A DNA stretch of 64,000 nucleotides from CBDDHT01 sp965227905 (GTDB lineage: Bacteria > Pseudomonadota > Alphaproteobacteria > Rhizobiales > Methyloligellaceae). This document shows positions 49,123 to 58,211 of this stretch, piece by piece. The stretch lies in contig OZ245780.1 of NCBI GenBank assembly GCA_965227905.1, positions 2,108,001 through 2,172,000 on the forward strand, in the 5' to 3' direction. The notes beneath the pieces are model-generated. The model did not search any database, was not told the origin of the DNA, and saw only the letters and a list, made by a program, of their open reading frames with translations. How positions within the stretch are numbered: position 1 is the stretch's first letter; every line of letters starts with the position of its first letter. The position numbers and the translations under genes were made by a program.

Positions 49123-50103
49123 ATGGAGGTTCTCCACGACTATCACTCGGTACCGAAAGGTCTGCAGAGCTCGGTCCTTGCGATTGGGAATTTCGATGGC
49201 GTGCACAGAGGCCATCAGGCCGTCCTTGAACTGGCGAAGACGGCCGCGCGCGATGCCGGTCGGCCATCGGGGGTTATGGTTTTTGAGCCGCATCCCCGGC
49301 AATTCTTCGAACGGGATCGGCAGCTGTTTCGTCTGACACCGCTTCCCTTGAAGCTGAGCCTTTTCGAACATCTGGATCTCGATTTCGTCGTTGTCCTGAA
49401 TTTCGACAAAGCGCTGGCGAGTCTTGAAGCCGAGCAGTTCGTCGGCGATGTTCTGCGCGATGGATTGCACGTCCATCACGTCATCACCGGCCATGATTTC
49501 AAGTTTGGACGCGGCCGCGGAGGCTCAGCAGAGTCACTGTCGGCCATGGGCCCGGAGAACGGATTCACATCCTCTGCCGTGTCGCCCGTCGGGGAGGGTG
49601 AAGGCGTCTTTTCTTCAAGTCGCGTCAGGGCGTTGCTGAGACAGGCGGACCCGCGAGCCGCAGCCGATATGCTTGGATATTGGTGGCGCGTCCGCGATCA
49701 GGTTGTCGGCGGCGCCCAGCGAGGCCGTGGTCTGGGTTTTCCGACCGCGAACCTTCCTGTAGCGCCCGGGATGGATTTGGCGCACGGCGTTTATGCCGTG
49801 CGCGTGCGATGGGAAGGTCAGCGTTTCGATGCCGCCGCCTATCTCGGAACGCGTCCGACGTACGACGGGACCGAGCCGTTTATCGAAGTCTTCTTATTCG
49901 ACTTCGACCGCGACATTTACGACGCAGAGATCGAGGTCGAAGTGATCGCCTATTTGCGTGGTGACGAGCGTTTCGCGGATTCGAAAGCCCTCCAGGCTCA
50001 GATTGCGAAGGACTGCGAGGCCGCACGCGCCACACTCGCCGAGATCGCACAAGACGACCCGATGTCGGCCTATCCGCTGGGACGCCGGCTGGGCGTGTCC
50101 TGA
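49123..50103 (+). CDS. ribF: Bifunctional riboflavin kinase / FAD synthetase
   Basis: The 326-residue protein has an N-terminal FAD synthetase nucleotidyltransferase domain (LAIGNFDGVHRGHQAVL, FEPHPRQFF, VITGHDFKFGRGRGG) and a C-terminal riboflavin kinase barrel (VVGGAQRGRGLGFPTANL, GVYAVRV, NGTRPTY-like TRPTYDGTEPFIEVFLFDF). It makes FMN and FAD from riboflavin. In many bacteria ribF lies before ileS and lspA; here a 188-residue gene on the other strand separates it from ileS. Confidence 0.95.
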   Translation: MEVLHDYHSVPKGLQSSVLAIGNFDGVHRGHQAVLELAKTAARDAGRPSGVMVFEPHPRQFFERDRQLFRLTPLPLKLSLFEHLDLDFVVVLNFDKALASLEAEQFVGDVLRDGLHVHHVITGHDFKFGRGRGGSAESLSAMGPENGFTSSAVSPVGEGEGVFSSSRVRALLRQADPRAAADMLGYWWRVRDQVVGGAQRGRGLGFPTANLPVAPGMDLAHGVYAVRVRWEGQRFDAAAYLGTRPTYDGTEPFIEVFLFDFDRDIYDAEIEVEVIAYLRGDERFADSKALQAQIAKDCEAARATLAEIAQDDPMSAYPLGRRLGVS

Positions 50104-50111
50104 ACCGCGTT

Positions 50112-50678
50112 TTATTTCACTTCGAATGGAAGGTCGAAGGACACTGAAGAGCCGCCAATCTTGTCATTCAATGTTGTGCCGGCGATGTATTTGCCAGGCT
50201 TGATCCCGTCAAAGCTATAGGTGAGCTGAGCGAAGTACTCCATGTTCTGCTCACGGCTCGAAAGCGAAAATCTTGCAATCGCATCTTGTCCGCCCAGCAC
50301 CTTTCCATCGGCCGACTTCACCTTCAGATCGGCCGTGATGCTCGATCGCAGAACGCCGCCTTCTTTGGACCAGCGTTGTCCAACAGGCTCAACATAAACA
50401 AGTAATGCCTCGCCTGGCTTGAAGACATTCGACTTGCGGACATCATAAACGCCGAAACCGGTTGCCCGCTTGTTGACGAAAAAGGCGTTCCGATTAGCAA
50501 TGTTCGATTGGTTCCACATTGTGCTGAGTGCTTGGCGCATGGTTTCGATCGCCGCTGCATGGTCGCCTTTTGCAAGTTGAGCCTCAGCTTTGGTCGCCAG
50601 TTGCACAGCGTCGCCGGCATTGGCAGGCAGATTCATCATCATCGCGGCTGCAAAAGCTAATAAGAATGGACGTTTCAT
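50112..50678 (-). CDS. Exported protein of unknown function
   Basis: The 188-residue product has a signal peptide (KRPFLLAFAAAMMMNLPANA). A short helical repeat-like start (AEAQLAKGDHAAAIETMRQAL) is followed by a beta-rich domain (GVYDVRKSNVFKPGEALLVYVEP and YSFDGIKPGKYIAGTTL). The latter resembles an extracytoplasmic beta-sandwich. No family is named with confidence. AAGGAG lies six bases before the ATG at 50678. The gene is inverted between ribF and ileS and ends eight bases after ribF, breaking an otherwise common gene order. Confidence 0.78.
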   Translation of the reverse strand: MKRPFLLAFAAAMMMNLPANAGDAVQLATKAEAQLAKGDHAAAIETMRQALSTMWNQSNIANRNAFFVNKRATGFGVYDVRKSNVFKPGEALLVYVEPVGQRWSKEGGVLRSSITADLKVKSADGKVLGGQDAIARFSLSSREQNMEYFAQLTYSFDGIKPGKYIAGTTLNDKIGGSSVSFDLPFEVK

Positions 50679-50842
50679 GGGAACTCCTTGCTTTCGAGAA
50701 TCCGTGCACAGATTGTTCATGGGATGTCGGCTGACGTCAAACCAGCATGCGGATCGTCTCAGAAATGGTAAACACTACTGGAATGTTTCGAGGCCGGTTG
50801 CTAGGTCATGGGCCAGCAAGAAAAGCTCTGGAATCAACAGAA

Positions 50843-53800
50843 ATGACCGATGATAAATCCGCAGGGCGCGATTGGCGCGAGACCCTGTTTTTGCCGAAGA
50901 CCGATTTCCCGATGAAGGCCGGCCTGCCCAAACGCGAGCCCGAATTGCTCGCGCGATGGGAGGAGATGCGGCTCTATGAGCAACTGCGCGAGCAAGGGCA
51001 GGGCCGCAACAAGTTCACGCTCCATGACGGCCCGCCCTATGCCAACGGCCATCTCCATATCGGGCATGCAATCAACAAGGTCCTCAAGGATGTCGTGACG
51101 CGTTCCCAGCAGATGATGGGCAAGGAGTCCAACTACGTTCCCGGATGGGATTGCCATGGCTTGCCGATCGAGTGGAAGATCGAGGAGCAGTACCGGTCGA
51201 AAGGTAAGGACAAGGACGATGTTCCGATCCTCGAGTTTCGCAAGGAGTGCCGGGAATTTGCAGAACACTGGGTCCAGGTCCAGAGCGATGAATTCCGCCG
51301 CCTCGGTATCGAAGGGGATTGGCAGGATCCTTACCTGACTATGTCCTATGGGGCGGAGGCGCAGATTGCTGCCGAGGTCATGAAGTTCGCAATGAACGGG
51401 GCGCTCTATCGCGGCTCGAAGCCGGTCATGTGGTCGGTGGTGGAGCGTACCGCCCTTGCAGAAGCCGAGGTCGAGTATCAGGCCTATGAGTCCGATACGG
51501 TCTGGGTGAAGTTCCCTGTAGCGTCCGGGGATGATGCTCTGGCAGATGCTTCGGTCGTGATCTGGACGACCACGCCTTGGACTCTGCCTGGCAACCGCGC
51601 CATCTGTTTTTCATCGCGGATCGACTACGGCCTTTATGAAGTCACAGCCGCGCCGGATGAGAATTGGGCACTGCCGGGTGATCGCTTGATACTTGCCGAT
51701 TCCCTTGCCAATGAGGTGATGGCATCCGCCCGCGTCGACGCTTTCGAGCGACGGAGCGACGTCACGGCCGATCAGCTTGCAGCCCTGACATGCACGCATC
51801 CGCTCGTCGGCCACGGTTACGGCTTCCAGGTGCCTTTGTTGGCAGGCGATCACGTGACCGAGGATACGGGAACCGGTTTCGTTCACACGGCGCCCGGTCA
51901 TGGCCGGGAAGACTTTGATGTCTGGACAGAAAATGCCCGAGCCCTTGAAGAGCGCGGCATTGATCCGGCCATCCCGTTCACCGTCGATGCTGATGGAGCC
52001 TTCACAAAGGATGCACCTGGGTTCGAAGGTCGGCGTGTGATCGACGACAAAGGCAAGAAGGGCGATGCCAACAAGACCGTTATCGAGTCTCTGGTCGGTG
52101 CAAACGCGCTTCTGGCCCGTGGCCGCCTCAAGCACGACTACCCCCATTCATGGCGCTCGAAGAAGCCGGTGATTTTCCGAAACACGCCTCAATGGTTCAT
52201 CGCCATGGACAAAGACATCGATGGCGACGACGACACGTTGAGATTGCGTGCGCTGAATGCGATCGGCGAAACAAGGTTTGTACCGGAGGCGGGGCAGAAT
52301 CGACTCCGCGGCATGATCGAACAGCGTCCTGACTGGGTCATATCGCGCCAGCGGGCCTGGGGTGTCCCGATCGCGGTCTTCGTGCACAAAGAGAGCGGCG
52401 AGGTCATTCCAAATCCGGGCATTAACGGTTCAGGCGATCTGATCGATCGTGTGACGGCTGCGTTTCGCGAAGAAGGCGCCGATGCTTGGTTCACCGAAGA
52501 CGCCAAGACGCGGTTTCTGGATGGGATCGTCGCAGACCCTGATGATTGGGAGAAGGTCGACGACATTCTCGATGTCTGGTTCGAGTCGGGCTCGACTCAT
52601 GCGTTCGTGATGGAGGCGAGAGATGATCTCAGCGTCAATCGCGTCAAGGACGGCGGTGCCGACGAGGTCATGTATCTCGAGGGTTCCGACCAGCATCGCG
52701 GCTGGTTCCACTCTTCACTTCTCGAATCCTGCGGTACCCGCGGCCGGGCGCCCTTCGACGTTGTTCTGACCCACGGCTTCGTCATGGATGAAGAGGGGCG
52801 CAAGATGTCGAAGTCTCTCGGAAATGTGGTTTCGCCACAGGACGTGATCAAGCAGTCCGGCGCCGAGATTCTGCGCCTCTGGGCCATGAGTTCCGACTAT
52901 ACGGAGGATCTCAGGATCGGCCCGGAGATCTTGAAGTCCAACGTCGATGCCTATCGCAAGTTGCGCAACACGATCCGGTTCATGCTCGGAAATCTCTATC
53001 ACTTCGAGCCAGGATTGCGGGTCGAAGCGGCCGACATGCCGGAGTTGGAGCGGGTGATGCTGGATCGCCTGCATGGGCTCGATGAACAGGTCCGTGCCGG
53101 CTACAACAGCTTCGACTATAAGCGCGTGTTCCACACGCTGTTCAATTTCTGCATCGTCGATCTTTCGGCCTTCTACTTCGACGTCAGAAAGGATGCACTC
53201 TATTGCGAGCCTTATGACAGTCCGACCCGGCGCGCCTGCTTGACGGTGCTGGATGAGCTTTATTCGTGCCTGACGGCCTGGCTCGCGCCAATGCTGTGTT
53301 TCACCATGGAAGAGGCCTGGCTAGCGCGAAACAGCCTGGACACGTCTGTGCATTTGCGCACGTTCCCTGATCTGCCGGACGATTGGAAGGACGATGCGCT
53401 GGCCGAAAAATGGCGCCAGATTCGTCTGGCCCGACAGGTTGTCACCGGCGCGCTGGAAATCGAGCGGCGCGAAAAGCGAATCGGATCGAGCCTTGAGGCC
53501 GCGCCTCGGGTCTTTGTTGAAGATCAGACGATGTTCGAGACGCTCTCCACCGTCGATTTCGCGGAGATCTCTATCACCAGCGATCTCAACCTTGAACAGG
53601 GCGCCGGCCCGGCTGATGCCTTCAGGCTGGATGATGTACCGGGTGTCGCCGTAGTGCCTGCGCTTGCCGAAGGGAACAAATGTGCGAGATCCTGGAAGAT
53701 CACTCGGGAAGTCGGTGCCGACACCGAGTTTCCGGAGCTTACGCCCCGCGATGCCGAGGCTGTCCGGCAGTTTGACGCCCGTCGAATGGCTGCGCAATGA
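50843..53800 (+). CDS. ileS: Isoleucyl-tRNA synthetase
   Basis: The 985-residue class Ia synthetase has the HIGH motif in GPPYANGHLHIGHAINK, the VPGWDCHGLPIEWK block, and the CP1 editing domain (DTGTGFVHTAPGHGREDF). YLEGSDQHRGWFHSSL and the KMSKS loop in EEGRKMSKSLGN follow, then the anticodon-binding helices. It charges tRNA-Ile and edits Val. No C-terminal zinc cluster is apparent, as in many alphaproteobacterial copies. The ATG at 50843 starts close to the conserved ETLFLPKTDFPMK; an earlier in-frame start at 50747 is considered unlikely. lspA follows 10 bases after the stop. Confidence 0.95.
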   Translation: MTDDKSAGRDWRETLFLPKTDFPMKAGLPKREPELLARWEEMRLYEQLREQGQGRNKFTLHDGPPYANGHLHIGHAINKVLKDVVTRSQQMMGKESNYVPGWDCHGLPIEWKIEEQYRSKGKDKDDVPILEFRKECREFAEHWVQVQSDEFRRLGIEGDWQDPYLTMSYGAEAQIAAEVMKFAMNGALYRGSKPVMWSVVERTALAEAEVEYQAYESDTVWVKFPVASGDDALADASVVIWTTTPWTLPGNRAICFSSRIDYGLYEVTAAPDENWALPGDRLILADSLANEVMASARVDAFERRSDVTADQLAALTCTHPLVGHGYGFQVPLLAGDHVTEDTGTGFVHTAPGHGREDFDVWTENARALEERGIDPAIPFTVDADGAFTKDAPGFEGRRVIDDKGKKGDANKTVIESLVGANALLARGRLKHDYPHSWRSKKPVIFRNTPQWFIAMDKDIDGDDDTLRLRALNAIGETRFVPEAGQNRLRGMIEQRPDWVISRQRAWGVPIAVFVHKESGEVIPNPGINGSGDLIDRVTAAFREEGADAWFTEDAKTRFLDGIVADPDDWEKVDDILDVWFESGSTHAFVMEARDDLSVNRVKDGGADEVMYLEGSDQHRGWFHSSLLESCGTRGRAPFDVVLTHGFVMDEEGRKMSKSLGNVVSPQDVIKQSGAEILRLWAMSSDYTEDLRIGPEILKSNVDAYRKLRNTIRFMLGNLYHFEPGLRVEAADMPELERVMLDRLHGLDEQVRAGYNSFDYKRVFHTLFNFCIVDLSAFYFDVRKDALYCEPYDSPTRRACLTVLDELYSCLTAWLAPMLCFTMEEAWLARNSLDTSVHLRTFPDLPDDWKDDALAEKWRQIRLARQVVTGALEIERREKRIGSSLEAAPRVFVEDQTMFETLSTVDFAEISITSDLNLEQGAGPADAFRLDDVPGVAVVPALAEGNKCARSWKITREVGADTEFPELTPRDAEAVRQFDARRMAAQ

Positions 53801-53810
53801 GGTTGGTCTG

Positions 53811-54329
53811 ATGGCAAACCGGTCGCTCCGCCGCTGGCTTTGGGGGCCTTTTTCCTTGCTTGGACTGGTGCTGCTGGTCGTGACTTTTATTGCCGATCAG
53901 GCGCACAAATGGTGGATGCTCCATGTCTACCGGATCGAGGAGAAGGGCAAGATCGAGGTGACGTCATTCTTCGACCTGGTGATGGTCTGGAACGAGGGGA
54001 TCAGTTACGGGCTTTTTGCACAGGATCCGTCGGGGCAGTGGATATTGATTCTTTTCGCCATTGTGGCGTCATGCGGCCTGTGGATTTGGATGGCGCTTGC
54101 CGAGAATGCCGTGGCTGGAGCGGCCATGGGACTGATCATCGGTGGCGCGCTCGCAAATGCTGTCGATCGCGGTGTTTATGGCGCAGTTGCTGACTTTTTT
54201 TCCCTCCATGCCTTCGGCTATCACTGGTATGTTTTCAATATTGCCGACGTCGCCATCGTCGCTGGTGTGATAGGTTTGCTCTATGAAGCCTTGTTCATGG
54301 GACACAAAAAGGTCTCAAACACATCCTAG
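53811..54329 (+). CDS. lspA: Lipoprotein signal peptidase (signal peptidase II)
   Basis: The 172-residue protein has four membrane helices and the conserved blocks of LspA: FIADQAHKWW, VWNEGISYGLF, IIGGALANAVDRGVYGAVADF and YVFNIADVAIVAG, the last two supplying the catalytic Asp pair. It cleaves prolipoproteins before the lipid-modified Cys. The DUF3035 lipoprotein gene directly downstream is a likely substrate. GAGGTTG precedes the ATG at 53811; the ileS-lspA pairing is classic. Confidence 0.95.
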   Translation: MANRSLRRWLWGPFSLLGLVLLVVTFIADQAHKWWMLHVYRIEEKGKIEVTSFFDLVMVWNEGISYGLFAQDPSGQWILILFAIVASCGLWIWMALAENAVAGAAMGLIIGGALANAVDRGVYGAVADFFSLHAFGYHWYVFNIADVAIVAGVIGLLYEALFMGHKKVSNTS

Positions 54330-54376
54330 TAATCTACAAAAGTGCGCATAAATGCGCGACAAACAGGGCAAATCCA

Positions 54377-55018
54377 GTGACGCAATCTCGTGCACGCCGA
54401 TCGACGAAGCCGGCTATCGTACCGGTTTTGCTGGCCACGCTGTTATTGTCAGGCTGCTCTGGCGGCGGCGTTGAATTCGAAGGCAAGATCTTCGACATGG
54501 TCGGGCTTTCGGACCTCGGAAAGCCGCGTAAAGACCCCAATGTTGAGACGCGCGCGCCTCTGGTCGTGCCTCCCAAACCCAAGTTACCGGAGCCTGGGGC
54601 CCGTGAAACGGCGGCTGCCCCTGAAAACTGGCCTGTCGACGAGCGCGAAGTCCGAGCCCGCGAACTTGCCGCTGCCAAGAAGAAGCTCAAGGATTATCGC
54701 GACAATGGCGATTGGAGCAAGCGGGCCGGCATCGAGGAATTCGACAACATCCGCAATCCGATGAACCGCCGCACCGGTCTGGCTTCGAAAAGTTCGAAGG
54801 GCATAACCATCGAAAGCGTAGGGGATGAAGCCTCGGCTGATGATCTTGAGAACATTGCCAACAATGTCGACATGGAAAAGCTGAAGGCGGAACGCAGGCG
54901 ACAGGCGGAAGCCGATGCCAAAAATCCGGATACAAGCTGGGTCAGCAAGCCTGGGGACGAAAAGGTTTTCAAGGAAAACGGCCCGGACGACGTCGAAAAC
55001 ATGAAGGGCGGCTGGTAG
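54377..55018 (+). CDS. DUF3035 lipoprotein
   Basis: The 213-residue protein starts with a lipoprotein signal ending in LLLSGCSGGG, so Cys28 should be lipidated and the protein anchored in a membrane facing the periplasm. The rest is charged and proline-rich with a typical LGKPRKDPNVETRAPLVVPP element and a long helical acidic/basic tail. DUF3035 proteins are common in alphaproteobacteria next to lspA and M16 peptidases; some are linked with outer-membrane assembly. The GTG start at 54377 is chosen; it is 47 bases after lspA. Confidence 0.88.
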   Translation: MTQSRARRSTKPAIVPVLLATLLLSGCSGGGVEFEGKIFDMVGLSDLGKPRKDPNVETRAPLVVPPKPKLPEPGARETAAAPENWPVDEREVRARELAAAKKKLKDYRDNGDWSKRAGIEEFDNIRNPMNRRTGLASKSSKGITIESVGDEASADDLENIANNVDMEKLKAERRRQAEADAKNPDTSWVSKPGDEKVFKENGPDDVENMKGGW

Positions 55019-55334
55019 GCGCCCTTCTGGTTTCCGCTTCTGTGACGGGGCCGGTCGACGGTCACGTCTCAAACCTCACGAAACTTTAACTGGATTCTTT
55101 GCGCGGTTGCGGGGCATACAGCGCAATCGATGGCTGTCATCGGCATTTCGGCTAGAGCAACAACCTTCGTTCTGGTCAAGCACACTCAAGTCGCTCTTGC
55201 AGCTTTGGATCGATCAACTTTTCTGGCTTCGGTCGATTCCGACCTGGTCGCGGTTGATATAGAGCGACTGAATGCGCAAATCTCTATGCGGCAACGCATA
55301 GATGTGACCTTGAAATAGGAAGCGGTTCATCAGA
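55019..55334 (+). other. 316-base gap before the M16 peptidase genes
   Basis: A 62-codon frame at 55130-55318 lacks a ribosome-binding site and looks unlikely to be a gene. The main structure is a GCAA tetraloop hairpin at 55284-55301. The terminator-like element begins 32 bases after the proposed start of the next gene. The gap could hold a promoter or a small RNA ending at that terminator. Confidence 0.4.
55284..55301 (+). other. GNRA-tetraloop hairpin upstream of M16 peptidase gene
   Basis: CTATGCG-GCAA-CGCATAG is a perfect 7-bp stem capped by a stable GCAA tetraloop, 34 bases before the proposed start codon. It may be part of the leader RNA of the M16 operon or of a small RNA ending at the terminator at 55366-55394. 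Confidence 0.6.
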
Positions 55335-56762
55335 ATGATTAAAGCGATCATCGACGACTTAACCGGCCCGCTTGCGTCTCGCGCGGGCTTTTTTGTGTCT
55401 ATAGGGATCTTTGCAATGGCAGCGATGACTCTCGCAGCGCAGCCCGTTGACGCCAAGGTGCGCGCGGCGCAGTTCAAACTGGACAATGGCATGGAAGTGG
55501 TGGTCATTCCCGATCACCGGACTCCGGTTGTCACGCATATGGTCTGGTACCGGGTCGGGGCGGCTGACGAGCCTGTCGGCACGTCGGGTATCGCGCATTT
55601 CCTCGAGCATCTCATGTTCAAGGGCACCAAGAAAATACCACCGGGAGAATTCTCCAAAATCGTCGCGCGCAATGGCGGCCAGGATAATGCATTCACCTCT
55701 CAGGATATCACGGCCTATTTCCAACGGATTGCCAAGGACCGGCTGCCGCTCGTGATGGAAATGGAAGCCGACCGGATGATCAATCTGCGCCTGACGGAAG
55801 AAGACGTCGCCACCGAGCGCAAGGTCATCCTCGAAGAGCGCCGTTCACGTGTCGACAATGACCCATCGAGCATTCTCGGTGAGCAGATGAGTGCGGCTTT
55901 GTATCGTTCGCATCCCTACGGTGTTCCGGTGATTGGATGGGAGCACGAAATGGCAGCGCTCGATCGCCAAGATGCTCTGGCGTTCTACGAGCAGTTTTAT
56001 GCGCCCAACAACGCAATTCTGGTGATTGCCGGCGATGTCACGGTCGAAGACGTCAAGAAGCTGGCGGCAGACACCTATGCCAAGATTCCGGCTGTTAGCG
56101 ACATTTCTAAACGCAATCGTCCCAAGGAACCGCCGCATCCGGCGCCAATCCGCGTCAAGCTCGTCGATGCACGGGCAGGCAAAGCGACCGTCCAGCGCTA
56201 CTATTATGCACCAAGCTACAATACGGCAGAGCCGGGCGATGCCGAAGCACTCGATCTGCTGATGAAAATCGTCGGTTCCGGCTCGACGAGCCGTATGTAC
56301 AAACAGCTGATTGTAAAAGATAAAAAAGCCGCCAGTGCAGGCGGTTGGTACTCTGGATCGAGTCTCGACTCGGGACGGATTGCCGTCTACGCCATCGCTT
56401 CCGAGAACGTTTCGATTTCAGATGCCGAAGCGGCTATCGATGCTGTTCTCGACGATGTTCGTGAGAATGGCGTAACCCAGGAAGAGTTGGATAGGGCCCG
56501 TAATTCCTATCTTGCGGACCGGGTTTACGGATCGGATAGCCAGTCAACACTAGCGCGCCGATATGGCTGGGGGCTTGCATCAGGGCGAACCATCGAGGAT
56601 ATCGAGTCTTGGCCCGAACGCCTGCAGAAGGTAACGCTGGAGGATCTCCAGCGTGTCGCCAAACGCTATCTCGATATCAAACGGTCGGTTACAGGTGTAT
56701 TGCTGCCAAAACCGGCGAAGGCTGTAAAAGCAGATGATGCAACGCCAAAGCGCGATTCTTGA
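55335..56762 (+). CDS. M16-family zinc metallopeptidase, catalytic subunit
   Basis: The 475-residue protein has a probable signal sequence (AGFFVSIGIFAMAAMTLAAQPVDA) and the inverted zinc motif His88-x-x-Glu91-His92 in IAHFLEHLMFKG, with the third ligand Glu in TERKVILEERRSR. The C-terminal half is the paired non-catalytic domain. It should degrade peptides in the periplasm together with the inactive partner encoded next. The N-terminal DNA (55366-55394) forms a strong intrinsic terminator, and the n-region (MIKAIIDDL) is unusually acidic for a signal peptide, so the exact start is uncertain. Confidence 0.88.
   Translation: MIKAIIDDLTGPLASRAGFFVSIGIFAMAAMTLAAQPVDAKVRAAQFKLDNGMEVVVIPDHRTPVVTHMVWYRVGAADEPVGTSGIAHFLEHLMFKGTKKIPPGEFSKIVARNGGQDNAFTSQDITAYFQRIAKDRLPLVMEMEADRMINLRLTEEDVATERKVILEERRSRVDNDPSSILGEQMSAALYRSHPYGVPVIGWEHEMAALDRQDALAFYEQFYAPNNAILVIAGDVTVEDVKKLAADTYAKIPAVSDISKRNRPKEPPHPAPIRVKLVDARAGKATVQRYYYAPSYNTAEPGDAEALDLLMKIVGSGSTSRMYKQLIVKDKKAASAGGWYSGSSLDSGRIAVYAIASENVSISDAEAAIDAVLDDVRENGVTQEELDRARNSYLADRVYGSDSQSTLARRYGWGLASGRTIEDIESWPERLQKVTLEDLQRVAKRYLDIKRSVTGVLLPKPAKAVKADDATPKRDS
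55366..55394 (+). terminator. Terminator-like hairpin inside the start of the M16 gene
   Basis: GCCCGC and GCGGGC, with an inner GCG-TCT-CGC, form a 9-bp stem (TT bulge) followed directly by six T. This is textbook intrinsic-terminator form on the plus strand. It overlaps codons 11-20 of the predicted M16 protein. It may terminate an upstream transcript or attenuate the M16 operon. Confidence 0.65.
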
Positions 56763-56773
56763 GGTCGATGAAC

Positions 56774-58147
56774 ATGAGCCATGTATCCAGACAGAGGCAT
56801 TTCTTGCTGAATTGGATCGAGAGCGGTCTGAGCCGGATAGCGGTTCTGACCCTGTTGTTGTGCGCGCCCGTTGCGGCAGGGACGGCTAGCGCCGTGGATA
56901 TTCAACGCGTCGTCAGTCCCGGTGGTATCGAAGCCTGGCTCGTCGAGAGCCGCCAGGTGCCACTCATCGCCATGCGTTTCGGCTTCCAAGGGGGCTCGAC
57001 TCAGGATCCCGAAGGGAAGGCCGGGCTTGCCTATTTCGTCTCCGGGATGCTCGACGAAGGCGCAGGAGACTTGAAATCTCAGGAATTCCAGGAACGCCTG
57101 GCGGATGATGCCGTCAAACTCTCATTCGATGCGTCGCGCGACAACTTCACTGGCAGCCTGCAGACGCTCACGAAGAACATGGACAAGGCGTTTGAGTTGA
57201 CGCGATTGGCGTTGAACGAACCGCGTTTCGATGCGGAGCCCATTCAGCGCATCAGGGGGCAAATCCTTGCCAGTCTCGCCTTCGACAAGAAGGATCCGCA
57301 GAAAGTTGCCGCCCGCGAGTGGTACAAGCTTGCGTTTCCAGATCATGTTTATGCGCGTCAGATAAAGGGCACCGCGGATACGGTGCGAGGGCTGAGTGCG
57401 GACGACATGAGGGCATTTACCAAGAATGTCTTTGCGCGCGATACCCTCAAGGTTGCGGTCGTCGGCGACATCGATGCCAAGACACTGGGTGTTGTTCTTG
57501 ACCGTGTCTTTGGCGGTCTTCCGGCCAAGGCCAATCTTGTTTCCATTCCGGAAGCCAAGGCGCCGATCGGCCCAAGCCAACTCATCACCGAGATGAATGT
57601 GCCGCAGGCGGTTGCCCAGTTCGGCCATAGCGGTGTCAAACGGAACGACCCGGACTTCGTACCGGCCTTTGTTATGAATTACATTCTGGGTGGCGGCGGG
57701 TTCTCCTCGCGTCTTACGGAAGAAGTGCGCGAGAAGCGCGGATTGGCCTATTCGGTCTACAGCTATCTGCTGCCCTATCGATATGCTTCGGTCTATGCCG
57801 GAAATGTCGCGACCGAAAACAAATCCATCGCGAAATCGATCAGTGTCATTCAAAAAGAGCTTGAGCGCATGGCCGTCGACGGTCCAAGCGAGGAAGATCT
57901 CAAGAATGCCAAGCAGTATCTGACCGGCTCCTATGCCTTGCGGTTCGATACGAGCTCAAAAATCGCCGGTCAGTTGCTTTGGATCCAGATCGAGGATCTC
58001 GGCATCGACTATGTCGAAAAGCGCAACTCGCTCATCGAGGCCGTTACACTTGATGATCTGAAACGGGTCGCCAAGCGCATCCTGCAAGCCGACGGTCTGA
58101 TCGTCTCCATCGTTGGCAAACCGACAAAAAAGGCTGTTGACGGTTGA
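56774..58147 (+). CDS. M16-family peptidase-like protein, non-catalytic partner
   Basis: The 457-residue protein has a signal region (IAVLTLLLCAPVAAGTASA) and the M16 fold, but the zinc site is missing: GKAGLAYFVSGMLDEGAGD stands where HxxEH should be. The C-terminal Tyr/Arg substrate-contact region is kept (SVYSYLLPYRYASVYAG). In M16B enzymes an inactive subunit of this kind forms a heterodimer with the catalytic one. The start at 56774 has GAGG nine bases upstream; a TTG at 56759 would overlap the previous stop. The pair is translationally close. Confidence 0.88.
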   Translation: MSHVSRQRHFLLNWIESGLSRIAVLTLLLCAPVAAGTASAVDIQRVVSPGGIEAWLVESRQVPLIAMRFGFQGGSTQDPEGKAGLAYFVSGMLDEGAGDLKSQEFQERLADDAVKLSFDASRDNFTGSLQTLTKNMDKAFELTRLALNEPRFDAEPIQRIRGQILASLAFDKKDPQKVAAREWYKLAFPDHVYARQIKGTADTVRGLSADDMRAFTKNVFARDTLKVAVVGDIDAKTLGVVLDRVFGGLPAKANLVSIPEAKAPIGPSQLITEMNVPQAVAQFGHSGVKRNDPDFVPAFVMNYILGGGGFSSRLTEEVREKRGLAYSVYSYLLPYRYASVYAGNVATENKSIAKSISVIQKELERMAVDGPSEEDLKNAKQYLTGSYALRFDTSSKIAGQLLWIQIEDLGIDYVEKRNSLIEAVTLDDLKRVAKRILQADGLIVSIVGKPTKKAVDG

Positions 58148-58211
58148 CCTAGACGGGCGGAAAGCGCACCCACTCTTCGCGGAACACACACCCGAAGAGA
58201 AGGGCCGAACC

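Noticed and set aside
55130..55318. A 62-codon plus-strand frame before the M16 genes
   Set aside because: No ribosome-binding site, no recognisable features, and it contains the tetraloop hairpin.
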